From positions 6,655,290 through 6,719,289 of the forward strand of contig NC_081147.1 of NCBI RefSeq assembly GCF_958295425.1: a stretch of 64,000 nucleotides of DNA, in the 5' to 3' direction. Positions within the stretch are counted from its first letter, which is position 1, and every line of letters begins with the position of its first letter. Both the position numbers and the translations under genes were made by a program. The stretch is from Solea solea. Its lineage: Eukaryota; Chordata; Actinopteri; Pleuronectiformes; Soleidae. The notes under the pieces were generated by a model. That model had not been told where the DNA came from, did no database searches, and saw nothing but the letters and a program-made list of their open reading frames with translations. Of this stretch, positions 48,031 to 59,625 are shown piece by piece.

Positions 48031-48044
48031 CTGCCCTCTAGTGG
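48031..48044 (-). promoter_or_regulatory. CTCF-type core motif (gamma copy)
   Basis: The core CCACTAGAGGGCAG is intact on the minus strand. A base just outside it differs (gtggcccaat in place of gtggccgaat). Confidence 0.5.
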
Positions 48045-48366
48045 CCCAATATGATTTCCCATGAAATATGGCACCTGCTTTGCATACTACAGCTCCTTAT
48101 TTTTCCAGTGATCCCCTATATGTCCATATCTACTTTGGACTATAGGAGAAAGTCCATCTCAAATATGAATGCTGACTGAATTCTATTGCAACCATTCCTG
48201 AATTCGCACTTCTCCCTACTGGCCGAAACGTGCATTTTTTTAAGGTGGAATCGAAACTTAATGAAAATCGGAAGCGAATGTGGAGCCTCATCATGTCATT
48301 GTTCCCAATAGAATGAGTGCGCGAGTTTTTGTTTTTTTATGTTAATATAATGTCAATGTATTAATG

Positions 48367-48448
48367 ATATAAATATAATGATGGTGATGATAACAATAAT
48401 AATATTAACAGCAATAATAATAATAATATTAATAATAATGATATGATT
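48367..48448. repeat. AAT/ATA-rich microsatellite (gamma)
   Basis: The direct copy of 2777-2858, unchanged by eye in this run. Confidence 0.85.
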
Positions 48449-48571
48449 ACAACAATGATGTGTGCTGTGAAAGCAACATTTGTTGTAAAAAACATTGTAG
48501 AAATATTTTTTTGAAGTTTGATTATGACAAATAACCATACAGTTAACTGAACAAATGAAATGTACATCTTA

Positions 48572-50850
48572 TAAGATATACTTCTGTACTCTCAGTGTTT
48601 GATTTTGCAATGATTTCACTGTTTGGATGTGTTTTTCTATTGGTGTCTGTTTGTGTGCGCATTCAGCTGAGATAAGGCTGTTTTCGGATTTTTTTCATTT
48701 TCTACTTTCCCATAATATAAACCTAACAAATGAACTTAAAATCTTATAAGATATACTTCTTTACCCTCAGTGTTTGATTTTGCAAAGATTTCACTGTTTG
48801 GATGTGTTTTTCTATTGGTGTCTGTTTGTGTGCGCATTCAGCTGAGATAAGGCTGTTTCCGGATTTTTTTAAATTTTTCTGCTGTCCCATAACATAAACC
48901 TCACAAATGAAGTTCACATCTTAAAAGATTTAGTTCTGTACCCTTCGTGTTTGATTTTGCAAAGCTTTCACTGTTGGGATGTGTTTTTCCATAAGTGTCT
49001 GTTTGTGCCCCATTGAGGTGAGATAAGGCTGTTTTCGGATTTTTTTAATTTTTCTGCTGTCCCATAACATAAACCTCACAAATGAAGTTAACATCTTAAA
49101 AGATTTAGTTCTGTACCCTCAGTGTTTGATTTTGCAATGATTTCACTGTTGGGATGTGTTTATCTATAAGTGTCTGTTTGTGCCCATTGAGCTGAGATAA
49201 GGCTGTTTTCGGATTTTTTTCATTTTTCTAATTTCCCATAATATAAACCTCACAAATGAAGTTAACATTTTAAAAGATTTAGTTCTGTACCCTCAGTGTT
49301 TGATTTTGCAATGATTTCACTGTTGGGATGTGTTTTTCTATTGGTGTCTGTTTGTGTGCGCATTCAGCTGAGATAAGGCTGTTTCCGGATTTTTTTCATT
49401 TTTCTACTTTCCCATAACATAAACCTCACAAATGAAGTTTAACATCTTAAAAGATTAAGTTCTGTACCCTTCGTGTTTGATTTTGCAATGATTTCACTGT
49501 TGGGATGTGTTTTTCTATTGGTGTCTGTTTGTGTGCGCATTCAGCTGAGATAAGGCTGTTTCCGGATTTTTTTAAATTTTTCTGCTGTCCCATAACATAA
49601 ACCTCACAAATGAAGTTCACATCTTAAAAGATTTAGTTCTGTACCCTTCGTGTTTGATTTTGCAAAGCTTTCACTGTTGGGATGTGTTTTTCCATAAGTG
49701 TCTGTTTGTGCCCCATTGAGGTGAGATAAGGCTGTTTTCGGATTTTTTTAATTTTTCTGCTGTCCCATAACATAAACCTCACAAATGAAGTTAACATCTT
49801 AAAAGATTTAGTTCTGTACCCTCAGTGTTTGATTTTGCAATGATTTCACTGTTGGGATGTGTTTATCTATAAGTGTCTGTTTGTGCCCATTGAGCTGAGA
49901 TAAGGCTGTTTTCGGATTTTTTTCATTTTTCTAATTTCCCATAATATAAACCTCACAAATGAAGTTAACATTTTAAAAGATTTAGTTCTGTACCCTCAGT
50001 GTTTGATTTTGCAATGATTTCACTGTTGGGATGTGTTTTTCTATTGGTGTCTGTTTGTGTGCGCATTCAGCTGAGATAAGGCTGTTTCCGGATTTTTTTC
50101 ATTTTTCTACTTTCCCATAACATAAACCTCACAAATGAAGTTCACATCTTAAAAGATTTAGTTCTGTACCCTTCGTGTTTGATTTTGCAAAGCTTTCACT
50201 GTTGGGATGTGTTTTTCTATAAGTGTCTGTTTGTGCCCCATTGAGCTGAGATAAGGCTGTTTCCGGATTTTTTTCATTTTTCTACTTTCCCATAATATAA
50301 ACCTCACAAATGAAGTTTAACATCTTTAAAAGATTAAGTTCTGTACCCTTCGTGTTTGATTTTGCAATGATTTCACTGTTGGGATGTGTTTTTCTATTGG
50401 TGTCTGTTTGTGTGCGCATTCAGCTGAGATAAGGCTGTTTCCGGATTTTTTTCATTTTTCTGCTGTCCCATAACATAAACCTCACAAATGAAGTTAACAT
50501 CTTTAAAAGATTAAGTTCTGTACCCTTCGTGTTTGATTTTGCAAAGATTTCACTGTTGAGATGTGTTTTTCCATAAGTGTCTGTTTGTGTGCGCATTCAG
50601 CTGAGATAAGGCTGTTTTCGGATTTTTTTCATTTTTCTAATTTCCCATAATATAAACCTCACAAATGAAGTTAACATTTTAAAAGATTTAGTTCTGTACC
50701 CTCAGTGTTTGATTTTGCAATGATTTCACTGTTGGGATGTGTTTTTCTATTGGTGTCTGTTTGTGTGCGCATTCAGCTGAGATAAGGCTGTTTCCGGATT
50801 TTTTTCATTTTTCTACTTTCCCATAACATAAACCTCACAAATGAAGTTAA
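48572..50850 (-). repeat. A-family satellite array, inverted, about 13 monomers
   Basis: The complement of the A monomers at 3113-8690 (cagctgagataaggctg, cactgttgggatgtgttt). A four-monomer higher-order unit repeats at 703 bp (agttcacatc at 48911 and agttcac at 49614). The right border is gradual. Confidence 0.93.
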
Positions 50851-51383
50851 CATCTTAAAAGATATAGTTATATACCTTCAGTGTTTGATTTTGCAAAGCT
50901 TTCACTGTTGGGATGTGTTTTTCCATAAGTGTCTGTTTGTGTGCGCATTCAGCTGAGATAAGGCTGTTTTCGGATTTTTTTCATTTTTCTACTGTCCCAT
51001 AACATAAACCTCACAAATAAAGTTAACATCTCATAAGATATAGTTATATACCTTCAGTGTTTGATTTTGCAATGATTTCACTGTTTGAATGTGTTTTTCT
51101 ATTTTGGTCTGGTTTTGTGCGCATTCAGCTGGAATACGACTGTTTTCGGATTTCTTTTCATTTTTCTACTGTCCCATAACATAAACCTCACAAATAAAGT
51201 TAACATCTTATAAGATATAGTTATATACCTTCAGTGTTTGATTTTGCAATGATTTCAATGTTTGGATGTGTTTTTCTATTTGTCTCTGTTTTTGTGCGCA
51301 TTCAGCAGGGATACGGCTGTTTTCTGATTTTTTTCATTTTTCTACTGTCCCATAACATAAACCTCACAAATAAACTTAACATC
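50851..51383 (-). repeat. A-to-B transition monomers
   Basis: About three monomers change from A-like (cagctgagataaggctg, cattcagctgag) to B-like (cagctggaatacgactg, cagcagggatacggctg) over some 500 bp. The monomer around 51091-51165 matches unit 16 at about 40665-40735, including the rare ccagaccaaaatag phrase. Confidence 0.85.
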
Positions 51384-52291
51384 TAATAAGACATACTAAT
51401 GTACCCTCGTCGTTCCGCTCGTCTTGGGACCCCAAACGACATATGAAATATTCAAACTCCTGCGACCTGTAGAAATGTAGTTCCTCCAAAACTTCCACTC
51501 TGGCCAAAGGGTCTAAGACTGTATAGAGTCTGACATGACCTGATTTTCAGTTTTTGGACACAGGACTTTGGGCTTTTTTCCCACAGCCAAAAAAAACTGC
51601 CAAAAACACAGTCTGTAAAATTCAAACGTAAGAAAGGTGGGAAACTGTCTTTTGTTCAATAATTCCTAAAGGCAATGAGCCCGGATGCTGATTTCTCCGT
51701 ATGTGTATCAGGGACTCCTGGCTGATCCAGGGTGCAGAGTTTCAGACCTGTGCAACCTTCGGAAAGGTCAAAGGTCAGCCGTTCGGGTGTGTTTCTTGTA
51801 ATAATTCCTAAAGGCATTGAGCCAGGAGTCTGATTTTTCCGTATGTGTATCAGGGATTCAGGCTTATCCCGGGTGCAGAGTTTCAGACCTGTGCAACCTA
51901 CGGAAAGGTCAAAGGTCAGCCGTTCGGGTGTGTTTTTTGTAATAATTCCTAAAGGCATTGAGCCAGGAGTCTAATTTTTCCTTATGTGTATCAGGGACTA
52001 AGGCTGATCTAGGGTGCCGAGTTTCAGACCTGTGCAACCTTCGGAAAGGTCAAAGGTCAGCCGTTCGGGTGTGTTTTTTGTAATAATTCCTAAAGGCATT
52101 GAGCCAGGAGTCTAATTTTTCCTTATGTGTATCAGGGACTAAGGCTGATCTAGGGTGCCGAGTTTCAGACCTGTGCAACCTTCGGAAAGGTCAAAGGTCA
52201 GCCGTTCGGGTGTGTTTTTTGTAATAATTCCTAAAGGCATTGAGCCAGGAGTCTGATTTTTCCGTATGTGTATCAGGGACTAAGGCTGATC
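51384..52291 (-). repeat. Minus unit: D 51384-51687, C4
   Basis: The C run is 604 bp. D carries acatatg and gggacccc in complement, as in unit 16, marking it as that unit's inverted relative. Confidence 0.9.
52047..52059 (+). promoter_or_regulatory. DR1 nuclear-receptor motif, example in C monomer (minus array)
   Basis: AGGTCAAAGGTCA, a perfect direct repeat with one-base spacing, reads on the plus strand because the array is inverted here. Confidence 0.6.
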
Positions 52292-53423
52292 GAGGGTATT
52301 TTAATCTTTTTTCTACTGTCCTATAATACGAAGTTAACATCTTATAAGGTATATTGATGTACCCTCAGTGTTTGAATTTATTATGATTTCACTGTTTGGA
52401 TGTGTTTTTCTATTTGTGTCTGTTTTTGTGCGCATTCAGCAGGGATACGGCTGTTTTCGGATTTTTTTAATTTTTCTACTGTCCCATAACATAAACCTCA
52501 CAAATAAAGTTAACATCTAATAAGACATACTAATGTACCCTCGTTGTTCCGCTCGTCTTGGGACCCCAAACGACAAATGAAATATTCATACTCCCGTGCC
52601 TGTAGAAATGTAGTTCCTCCAAAACTTCCACTCTGGCCAAAGGCTCTAAGACTGTATAGAGTCTGACATGACCTGATTTTCAGTTTTTGGACACAGGACT
52701 TTGGGCTTTTTTCCCCCTGGCCAAAAAAAACTGCCAAAAACACAGTCTGTAAAATTCAAACGTAAGAAAGGTGGGAAACTGTCTTTTCTTCAATAATTCC
52801 TAAAGGCATTAAGCCAGGAGTCTGATTTTTCCGTATGTGTATCAGGGACTCCTGGCTGATCCAGGGTGCCGAGTTTCAGACCCGTGCAACTTTTGGAAAG
52901 GTCAAAGGTCAGCCGTTCGGGTGTGTTTTGTAATAATTCCTAAAGGCATTGAGCCAGGAATCTAATTTTTCCGTATGTGTATCAGGGACTAAGGCTGATC
53001 TAGGGTGCCGAGTTTCAGACCTGTGCAACCTTCGGAAAGGTCAAAGGTCAGCCGTTTAGGTGTGTTTTTTGTAATAATTCCTAAAGGCATTAAGCCAGGA
53101 GTCTGATTTTTCCGTATGTGTATCAGGGACTAAGGCTTATCCAGGGTGCCGAGTTTCAGACCCGTGCAACTTTTGGAAAGGTCAAAGGTCAGCCGTTCGG
53201 GTGTGTTTTTTGTAATAATTCCTAAAGGCATTTAGCCAGGAGTCTAATTTTTCCTTATGTGTATCAGGGACTAAGGCTGATCTAGGGTGCCGAGTTTCAG
53301 ACCTTTGCAACCTTCGGAAAGGTCAAAGGTCAGCCGTTCGGGTGTGTTTTTTGTAATAATTCCTAAAGGCATTGAGCCAGGAGTCTGATTTTTCCGTATG
53401 TGTATCAGGGACTAAGGCTGATC
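52292..53423 (-). repeat. Minus unit: B1, D 52518-52821, C4
   Basis: The B run is 226 bp and the C run about 602 bp (one monomer lacks two T). D has gggacccc and a cactcccgtgcctg-type change, and runs directly into a normal C monomer, lacking the cccggatg end. Confidence 0.85.
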
Positions 53424-54592
53424 GAGGGTATTTTAATCTTTTTTCTACTGTCCTATAATACGAAGTTAACATCTTATAAGGTATATTGATGTAACCTCAG
53501 TGTTTGAATTTATAATGATTTCACTGTTTGGATGTGTTTTCTATTTTGTGTCTGTTTTTGTGCGCATTCAGCAGGGATACGGCTGTTTTTGGATTTTTTT
53601 CATTTTTCTACTGTCCCATAACATAAACCTCACAAATAAAGTTAAAATCTTATAAGATATAGTTATATACCTTCAGTGTTTGATTTTGCAATGATTTCAC
53701 TGTTTGGATGTGTTTTTCTATTTGTCTCTGTTTTTGTGTGCATTCAGCAGGGATATGGCTGTTTTCTGATTTTTTTCATTTTTTTATTGTCCCATAACAT
53801 AAACCTCACAAATAAAGTTAACATCTAATAAGACATACTAATGTACCCTCGTCGTTCCGCTCGTCTTGGGAGCCCAAACGACAAATGAAATATTCACACT
53901 CCTGCGACCTGTAGAAATGTATTTCCTCCAAAACTTCCACTCTGGCCAAAGGGTCTAAGACTGTATAGAGTCTGACATGACCTGATTTTCAGTTTTTGGA
54001 CACAGGACTTTGGGCTTTTTTCCCCCTGGCCAAAAAAAACTGCCAAAAACACAGTCTGTAAAATTCAAACGTAAGAAAGGTGGGAAACTGTCTTTTCTTC
54101 AATAATTCCTAAAGGCAATGAGCCCGGATGCTGATTTCTCCGTATGTGTATCAGGGACTCCTGGCTGATCCAGGGTGCCGAGTTTCAGACCTGTGCAACC
54201 TTCGGAAAGGTCAATGGTCAGCCGTTCGGGTGTGTTTTTTGTAATAATTCCTAAAGGCATTGAGCCAGGAGTCTGATTTTCCCGCATTTGTATCAGGGAT
54301 TAAGGCTTATCCCGGGTGCAGAGTTTCAGACCTGTGCAACCTCGGAAAGGTCAATGGTCAGCCGTTCGGGTTTGTTTTTTGTAATAATTCCTAAAGGCAT
54401 TAAGCCAGGAGTCTGATTTTTCCGTATGTGTATCAGGGACTAAGGCTTATCCAGGGTTCCGAGTTTCAGACCCGTGCAACTTTTGGAAAGGTCAAAGGTC
54501 AGCCGTTCGGGTGTGTTTTTTGTAATAATTCCTAAAGGCATTGAGCCAGGAGTCTAATTTTTCCTTATGTGTATCAGGGACTAAGGCTGATC
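53424..54592 (-). repeat. Minus unit: B2, D 53826-54130, C3
   Basis: B run 402 bp, C run 462 bp with one base missing (caacctcgg). Confidence 0.9.
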
Positions 54593-56294
54593 GAGGGTAT
54601 TTTAATCTTTTTTCTACTGTCCTATAATATGAAGTTAACATCTTATAAGGTATATTGATGTACCCTCAGTGTTTGAATTTATAATGATTTCACTGTTTGG
54701 ATGTGTTTTTCTATTTGTGTCTGTTTTTGTGCGCATTCAGCAGGGATACGGCTGTTTTCGGATTTTTTTCATTTTTCTACTGTCCCATCACATAAACCTC
54801 ACAAATAAAGTTAACATCTCATAAGATATAGTTATCTACCTTCAGTGTTTGATTTTGCAATGATTTCAATGTTTGGATGTGTTTTTCTATTTGTCTCTGT
54901 TTTTGTCCGCATTCAGCAGGGATACGGCTGTTTTCGGATTTTTTTCATTTTTCTACTGTCCCATAACATAAACCTCACAAATAAAGTTAAAATCTTATAA
55001 GATATAGTTATATACTTCCAGTGTTTGATTTTGCAATGATTTCACTGTTTGTATGTGTTATTCTATTTGTCTCTGTTTTTGTGTGCAATCAGCAGGGATA
55101 TGGCTGTTTCCTGATTTTTTTCATTTTTTTATTGTCCCATAACATAAACCTCACAAATAAAGTTAACATCTCATAAGATATAGTTATCTACCTTCAGTGT
55201 TTGATTTTGCAATGATTTCACTGTTTGAATGTGTTTTTCTATTTTTGTCTGTTTTTATGCGCATTCAGCTGGAATACGACTGTTTTCTGATTTTTTTTTT
55301 CATTTTTCTACTGTCCCATAACATAAACCTCACAAATAAAGTTTAAATCTTATAAGACATTCTTCGGTACCCTCAGTGTTTGATTTTGCAATGATTTCAC
55401 TGTTTGGATGTGTTTTTCTATTTGTCTCTGTTTTTGTGCAAAATTCAGCAGGGATACGGCTGTTTTCTGATTTTTTTTCATTTTTCTACTGTCCCATAAC
55501 ATAAACCTCACAAATAGAGTTAACATCTAATAAGACATACTAATGTACCCTCGTCGTTCCGCTCGTCTTGGGAGCCCAAACGACAAATGAAATATTCACA
55601 CTCCTGCGACCTGTAGAAATGTAGTTCCTCCAAAACTTCCACTCTGGCCAAAGGGTCTAAGACTGTATAGAGTCTGACATGACCTGATTTTCAGTTTTTG
55701 GACACAGGACTTTGGGCTTTTTTCCCACGGCCAAAAAAAACTGCCAAAAACACAGTCTGTAAAATTCAAACGTAAGAAAGGTGGGAAACTGTCTTTTGTT
55801 CACAAATTCCTAAAGACAATGAGCCCGGATGCTGATTTCTCCGTATGTGTATCAGGGACTCCTGGCTGATCCAGGGTGCACAGTTTCAGACCTGTGCAAC
55901 CTTCGGAAAGGTCAAAGGTCAGCCGTTCGGGTGTGTTTCTTGTTATAATTCCTAAAGGCATTGAGCCAGGAGTCTGATTTTTCCGTATGTGTATCAGGGA
56001 TTCAGGCTTATCCCGGGTGCAGAGTTTCAGACCTGTGCAACCTTCGGAAAGGTCAATGGTCAGCCGTTCGGGTGTGTTTTTTGTAATAATTCCTAAAGGC
56101 ATTAAGCCAGGAGTCTGATTTTTCCGTATGTGTATCAGGGACTAAGGCTGATGCAGGGTGCCAAGTTTCAGACCTGTGCAACCTTCGGAAAGGTCAATGG
56201 TCAGCCTTTCGGGTGTGTTTTTTGTAATAATTCCTAAAGGCATTGAGTCAGGAGTCTGATTTTTCCGTATGTATATCAGGGACTAAAGCTGATC
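54593..56294 (-). repeat. Minus unit: B5, D 55528-55831, C3
   Basis: B run 935 bp, C run 463 bp. D is the gtggg subtype. The junction reads ttgttcacaaattcc in place of ttcttcaataattcc. Confidence 0.9.
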
Positions 56295-58100
56295 GAGAGT
56301 ATTTTAATCTTTTTTGTACTGTCCTATAATATGAAGTTAACATCTTATAAGGTATATTGATGTACCCTCAGTGTTTGAATGTATAATGATTTCACTGTTT
56401 GGATGTGTTTTTCTATTTGTGTCTGTTTTTGTGCGCATTCAGCAGGGATACGGCTGTTTTCTGATTTTTTTCATTTTCTACTGTCCCATAACATAAACCT
56501 CACAAATAAAGGTAAAATCTTATAAGATATAGTTATATACCTCCAGTGTTTGATTTTGCAATGATTTCACTGTTTGGATGTGTTTTTCTATTTGTCTCTG
56601 TTTTTGTGTGCATTCAGCAAGGATACGGCTGTTTTCTGATTTTTTTCATTTCTTTACTGTCCCATAACATAAACCTCACAAATAAAGTTAACATCTCATA
56701 AGATATAGTTATCTACCTTCAGTGTTTGATTTTGCAATGATTTCACTGTTTGAATGTGTTTTTCTATTTTTGTCTGTTTTTGTGCGCATTCAGCTGGAAT
56801 ACGACTGTTTTCTGATTTTTTTTTCATTTTTCTACTGTCCCATAACATAAACCTCACAAATAAAGTTAAAATCTTATAAGATATTCTTCGGTACCCTCAG
56901 TGTTTGATTTTGCAATGATTTCACTGTTTGGATGTGTTTTTCTATTTGTCTCTGTTTTTGTGCAAAATTCAGCAGGGATACGGCTGTTTTCTGATTTTTT
57001 TTCATTTTTCTACTGTCCCATAACATAAACCTCACAAATAAAGTTAACATCTAATAAGACATACTAATGTACCCTCGTCGTTCCGCTCGTCTTGGGAGCC
57101 CAAACGACAAATGAAATATTCATACTCCTGCGACCTGTAGAAATGTAGTTCCTCCAAAACTTCCACTCTGGCCAAAGGGTCTAAGACTGTATAGAGTCTG
57201 ACATGACCTGATTTTCAGTTTTTGGACACAGGACTTTGGGCTTTTTTCCCACGGCCAAAAAAAACTGCCAAAAACACAGTCTGTAAAATTCAAACGTAAG
57301 AAAGGTGGGAAACTGTCTTTTCTTCAATAATTCCTAAAGGCAATGAGCCCGGATGCTGATTTCTCCGTATGTGTATCAGGGACTCCTGGCTGATCCAGGG
57401 TGCCGAGTTTCAGACCTGTGCAACCTTCGGAAAGGTCAAAGGTCAGCCGTTCGGGTGTGTTTTTTGTAATAATTCCTAAAGGCATTGAGCCAGGAGTCTG
57501 ATTTTTCCGTATGTGTATCAGGGACTAAGGCTGATGCAGGGTGCCAAGTTTCAGACCTGTGCAACCTTCGGAAAGGTCAATGGTCAGCCGTTCGGGTGTG
57601 TTTTTTGTAATAATTCCTAAAGGCATTAAGCCAGGAGTCAGATTTTTCCGTATGTGTATCAGGGACTAAGGCTAATCCAGGGTGCCGACTTTTAGACCTG
57701 TGCAACCTTCAAAAAGGTCAATGGTCAGCCATTCGGGTGTGTTTTTTGTAATAATTCCTAAAGGCATTGAGCCAGGAGTCTGATTTTTTGGTATGTGTAT
57801 CAGGGACTAAGGTTAATCTAGGGTGCCGAGTTTCAGACCTGTGTAACCTTCTGAAAGGTCAAAGGTCAGCCGTTTAGGTGTGTTTTTTGTAATAATTCCT
57901 AAAGGCATTAAGCCAGGAGTCTGATTTTTCCTTATGTGTATCAGGGACTAAGGCTGATCTAGGGTGCCGAGTTTCAGACCTGTGCAACCTTCGGAAAGGT
58001 CAAAGGTCAGCCGTTCGGGATTGTTTTTTGTAATGATTCCTAAAGGCATTAAGCCAGGAGTCTGATTTTTCCGTATGTGTATCAGGGACTAAGGCTGATC
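56295..58100 (-). repeat. Minus unit: B4, D 57052-57355, C5
   Basis: B run 757 bp, C run 745 bp, D of the gtggg subtype. Confidence 0.9.
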
Positions 58101-59625
58101 GAGGGTATTTTAATCTTTTTTCTACTGTCCTATAATATGAAGTCAACATCTTATGAGGTATATTGATGTACCCTCAGTGTTTGAATTTATAATGATTTCA
58201 CTGTTTGGATGTGTTTTTCTATTTGTGTCTGTTTTTGTGCGCATTCAGCTGGAATACGGCTGTTTTCTGATTTTTTTTCATTTTTCTACTGTCCCATAAC
58301 ATAAACCTCACAAATAAAGTTCAAATCTTATAAGATATTCTTCGGTACCCTCAGTGTTTGATTTTGCAATGATTTCACTGTTTGGATGTGTTTTTCTATT
58401 TGTCTCTGTTTTTGTGTGCATTCAGCAAGGATACGGCTGTTTTCTGATTTTTTTCATTTTTTTACTGTCCTATAACATAAACCTCACAAATAAAGTTAAC
58501 ATCTCATAAGATATAGTTATCTACCTTCAGTGTTTGATTTTGCAATGATTTCACTGTTTGAATGTGTTTTTCTATTTTTGTCTGTTTTTGTGCGCATTCA
58601 GCTGGAATACGGCTGTTTTCTGATTTTTTTTTCATTTTTCTACTGTCCCATAACATAAACCTCACAAATAAAGTTAAAATCTTATAAGATATTCTTCGGT
58701 ACCCTCAGTGTTTGATTTTGCAATGATTTCACTGTTTGGATGTGTTTTTCTATTTGTCTCTGTTTTTGTGCGCATTCAGCAGGGATACGGCTGTTTTCTG
58801 ATTTTTTTTCATTTTTCTACTGTCCCATAACATAAACCTCACAAATAAAGTTAACATCTAATAAGACATACTAATGTACCCTCGTCGTTCCGCTCGTCTT
58901 GGGAGCCCAAACGACAAATGAAATATTCACACTCCTGCGACCTGTAGAAATGTAGTTCCTCCAAAACTTCCACTCTGGCCAAAGGGTCTAAGACTGTATA
59001 GAGTCTGACATGACCTGATTTTCAGTTTTTGGACACAGGACTTTGGGCTTTTTTCCCACGGCCAAAAAAAACTGCCAAAAACACAGTCTGTAAAATTCAA
59101 ACGTAAGAAAGGTGGGAAACTGTCTTTTCTTCAATAATTCCTAAAGGCAATGAGCCCGGATGCTGATTTCTCCGTATGTGTATCAGGGACTCCTGGCTGA
59201 ACCAGGGTGCCGAGTTTCAGACCTGTGCAACCTTCGGAAAGGTCAAAGGTCAGCCGTTCGGGTGTGTTTCTTGTAATAATTCCTAAAGGCATTGAGCCAG
59301 GAGTCTGATTTTTCCGTATGTGTATCAGGGACTAAGGCTGATGCAGGGTGTTAAGTTTCAGACCTGTGCAACCTTCGGAAAGGTCAATGGTCAGCCTTTC
59401 GGGTGTGTTTTTTGTAATAATTCCTAAAGGCATTGAGTCAGGAGTCTGATTTTTCCGTATGTGTATCAGGGACTAAGGCTAATCCAGGGTGCCAAGTTTC
59501 AGACCTGTGCAACCTTTGGAAAGGTCAAAGGTCAGCCGTTCGGGTGTGTTTTTTGTAATAATTCTTAAAGGCATTAAGCCAGGAGTCTGATTTTTCCGTA
59601 TGTGTATCAGGGACTAAGGCTGATC
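58101..59625 (-). repeat. Minus unit: B4, D 58859-59162, C3
   Basis: B run 758 bp, C run 463 bp, D of the gtggg subtype; the first C remnant reads ctgaaccagg. Confidence 0.9.

Larger units (their letters stand above)
46598..48366. other. Non-coding part of core gamma
   Basis: The equivalent of 998-2776; no coding frame. A gamma-only 10-bp deletion near 48286 removes part of ccaccttcagcatc. Confidence 0.7.
41247..48571 (+). repeat. Core block copy gamma (complete)
   Basis: The plus-strand partner of beta. Left to right it holds the diverged 174-bp repeat pair (41247-41470), CA tract, broken exon 3, CpG-rich segment, LINE pieces, exons 1 and 2, CTCF-like site, hairpin and AAT tract. Differences private to gamma include a 16-bp insertion in exon 3, a 3-bp net gain in exon 1 and a 10-bp deletion near 48286. 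Confidence 0.95.
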
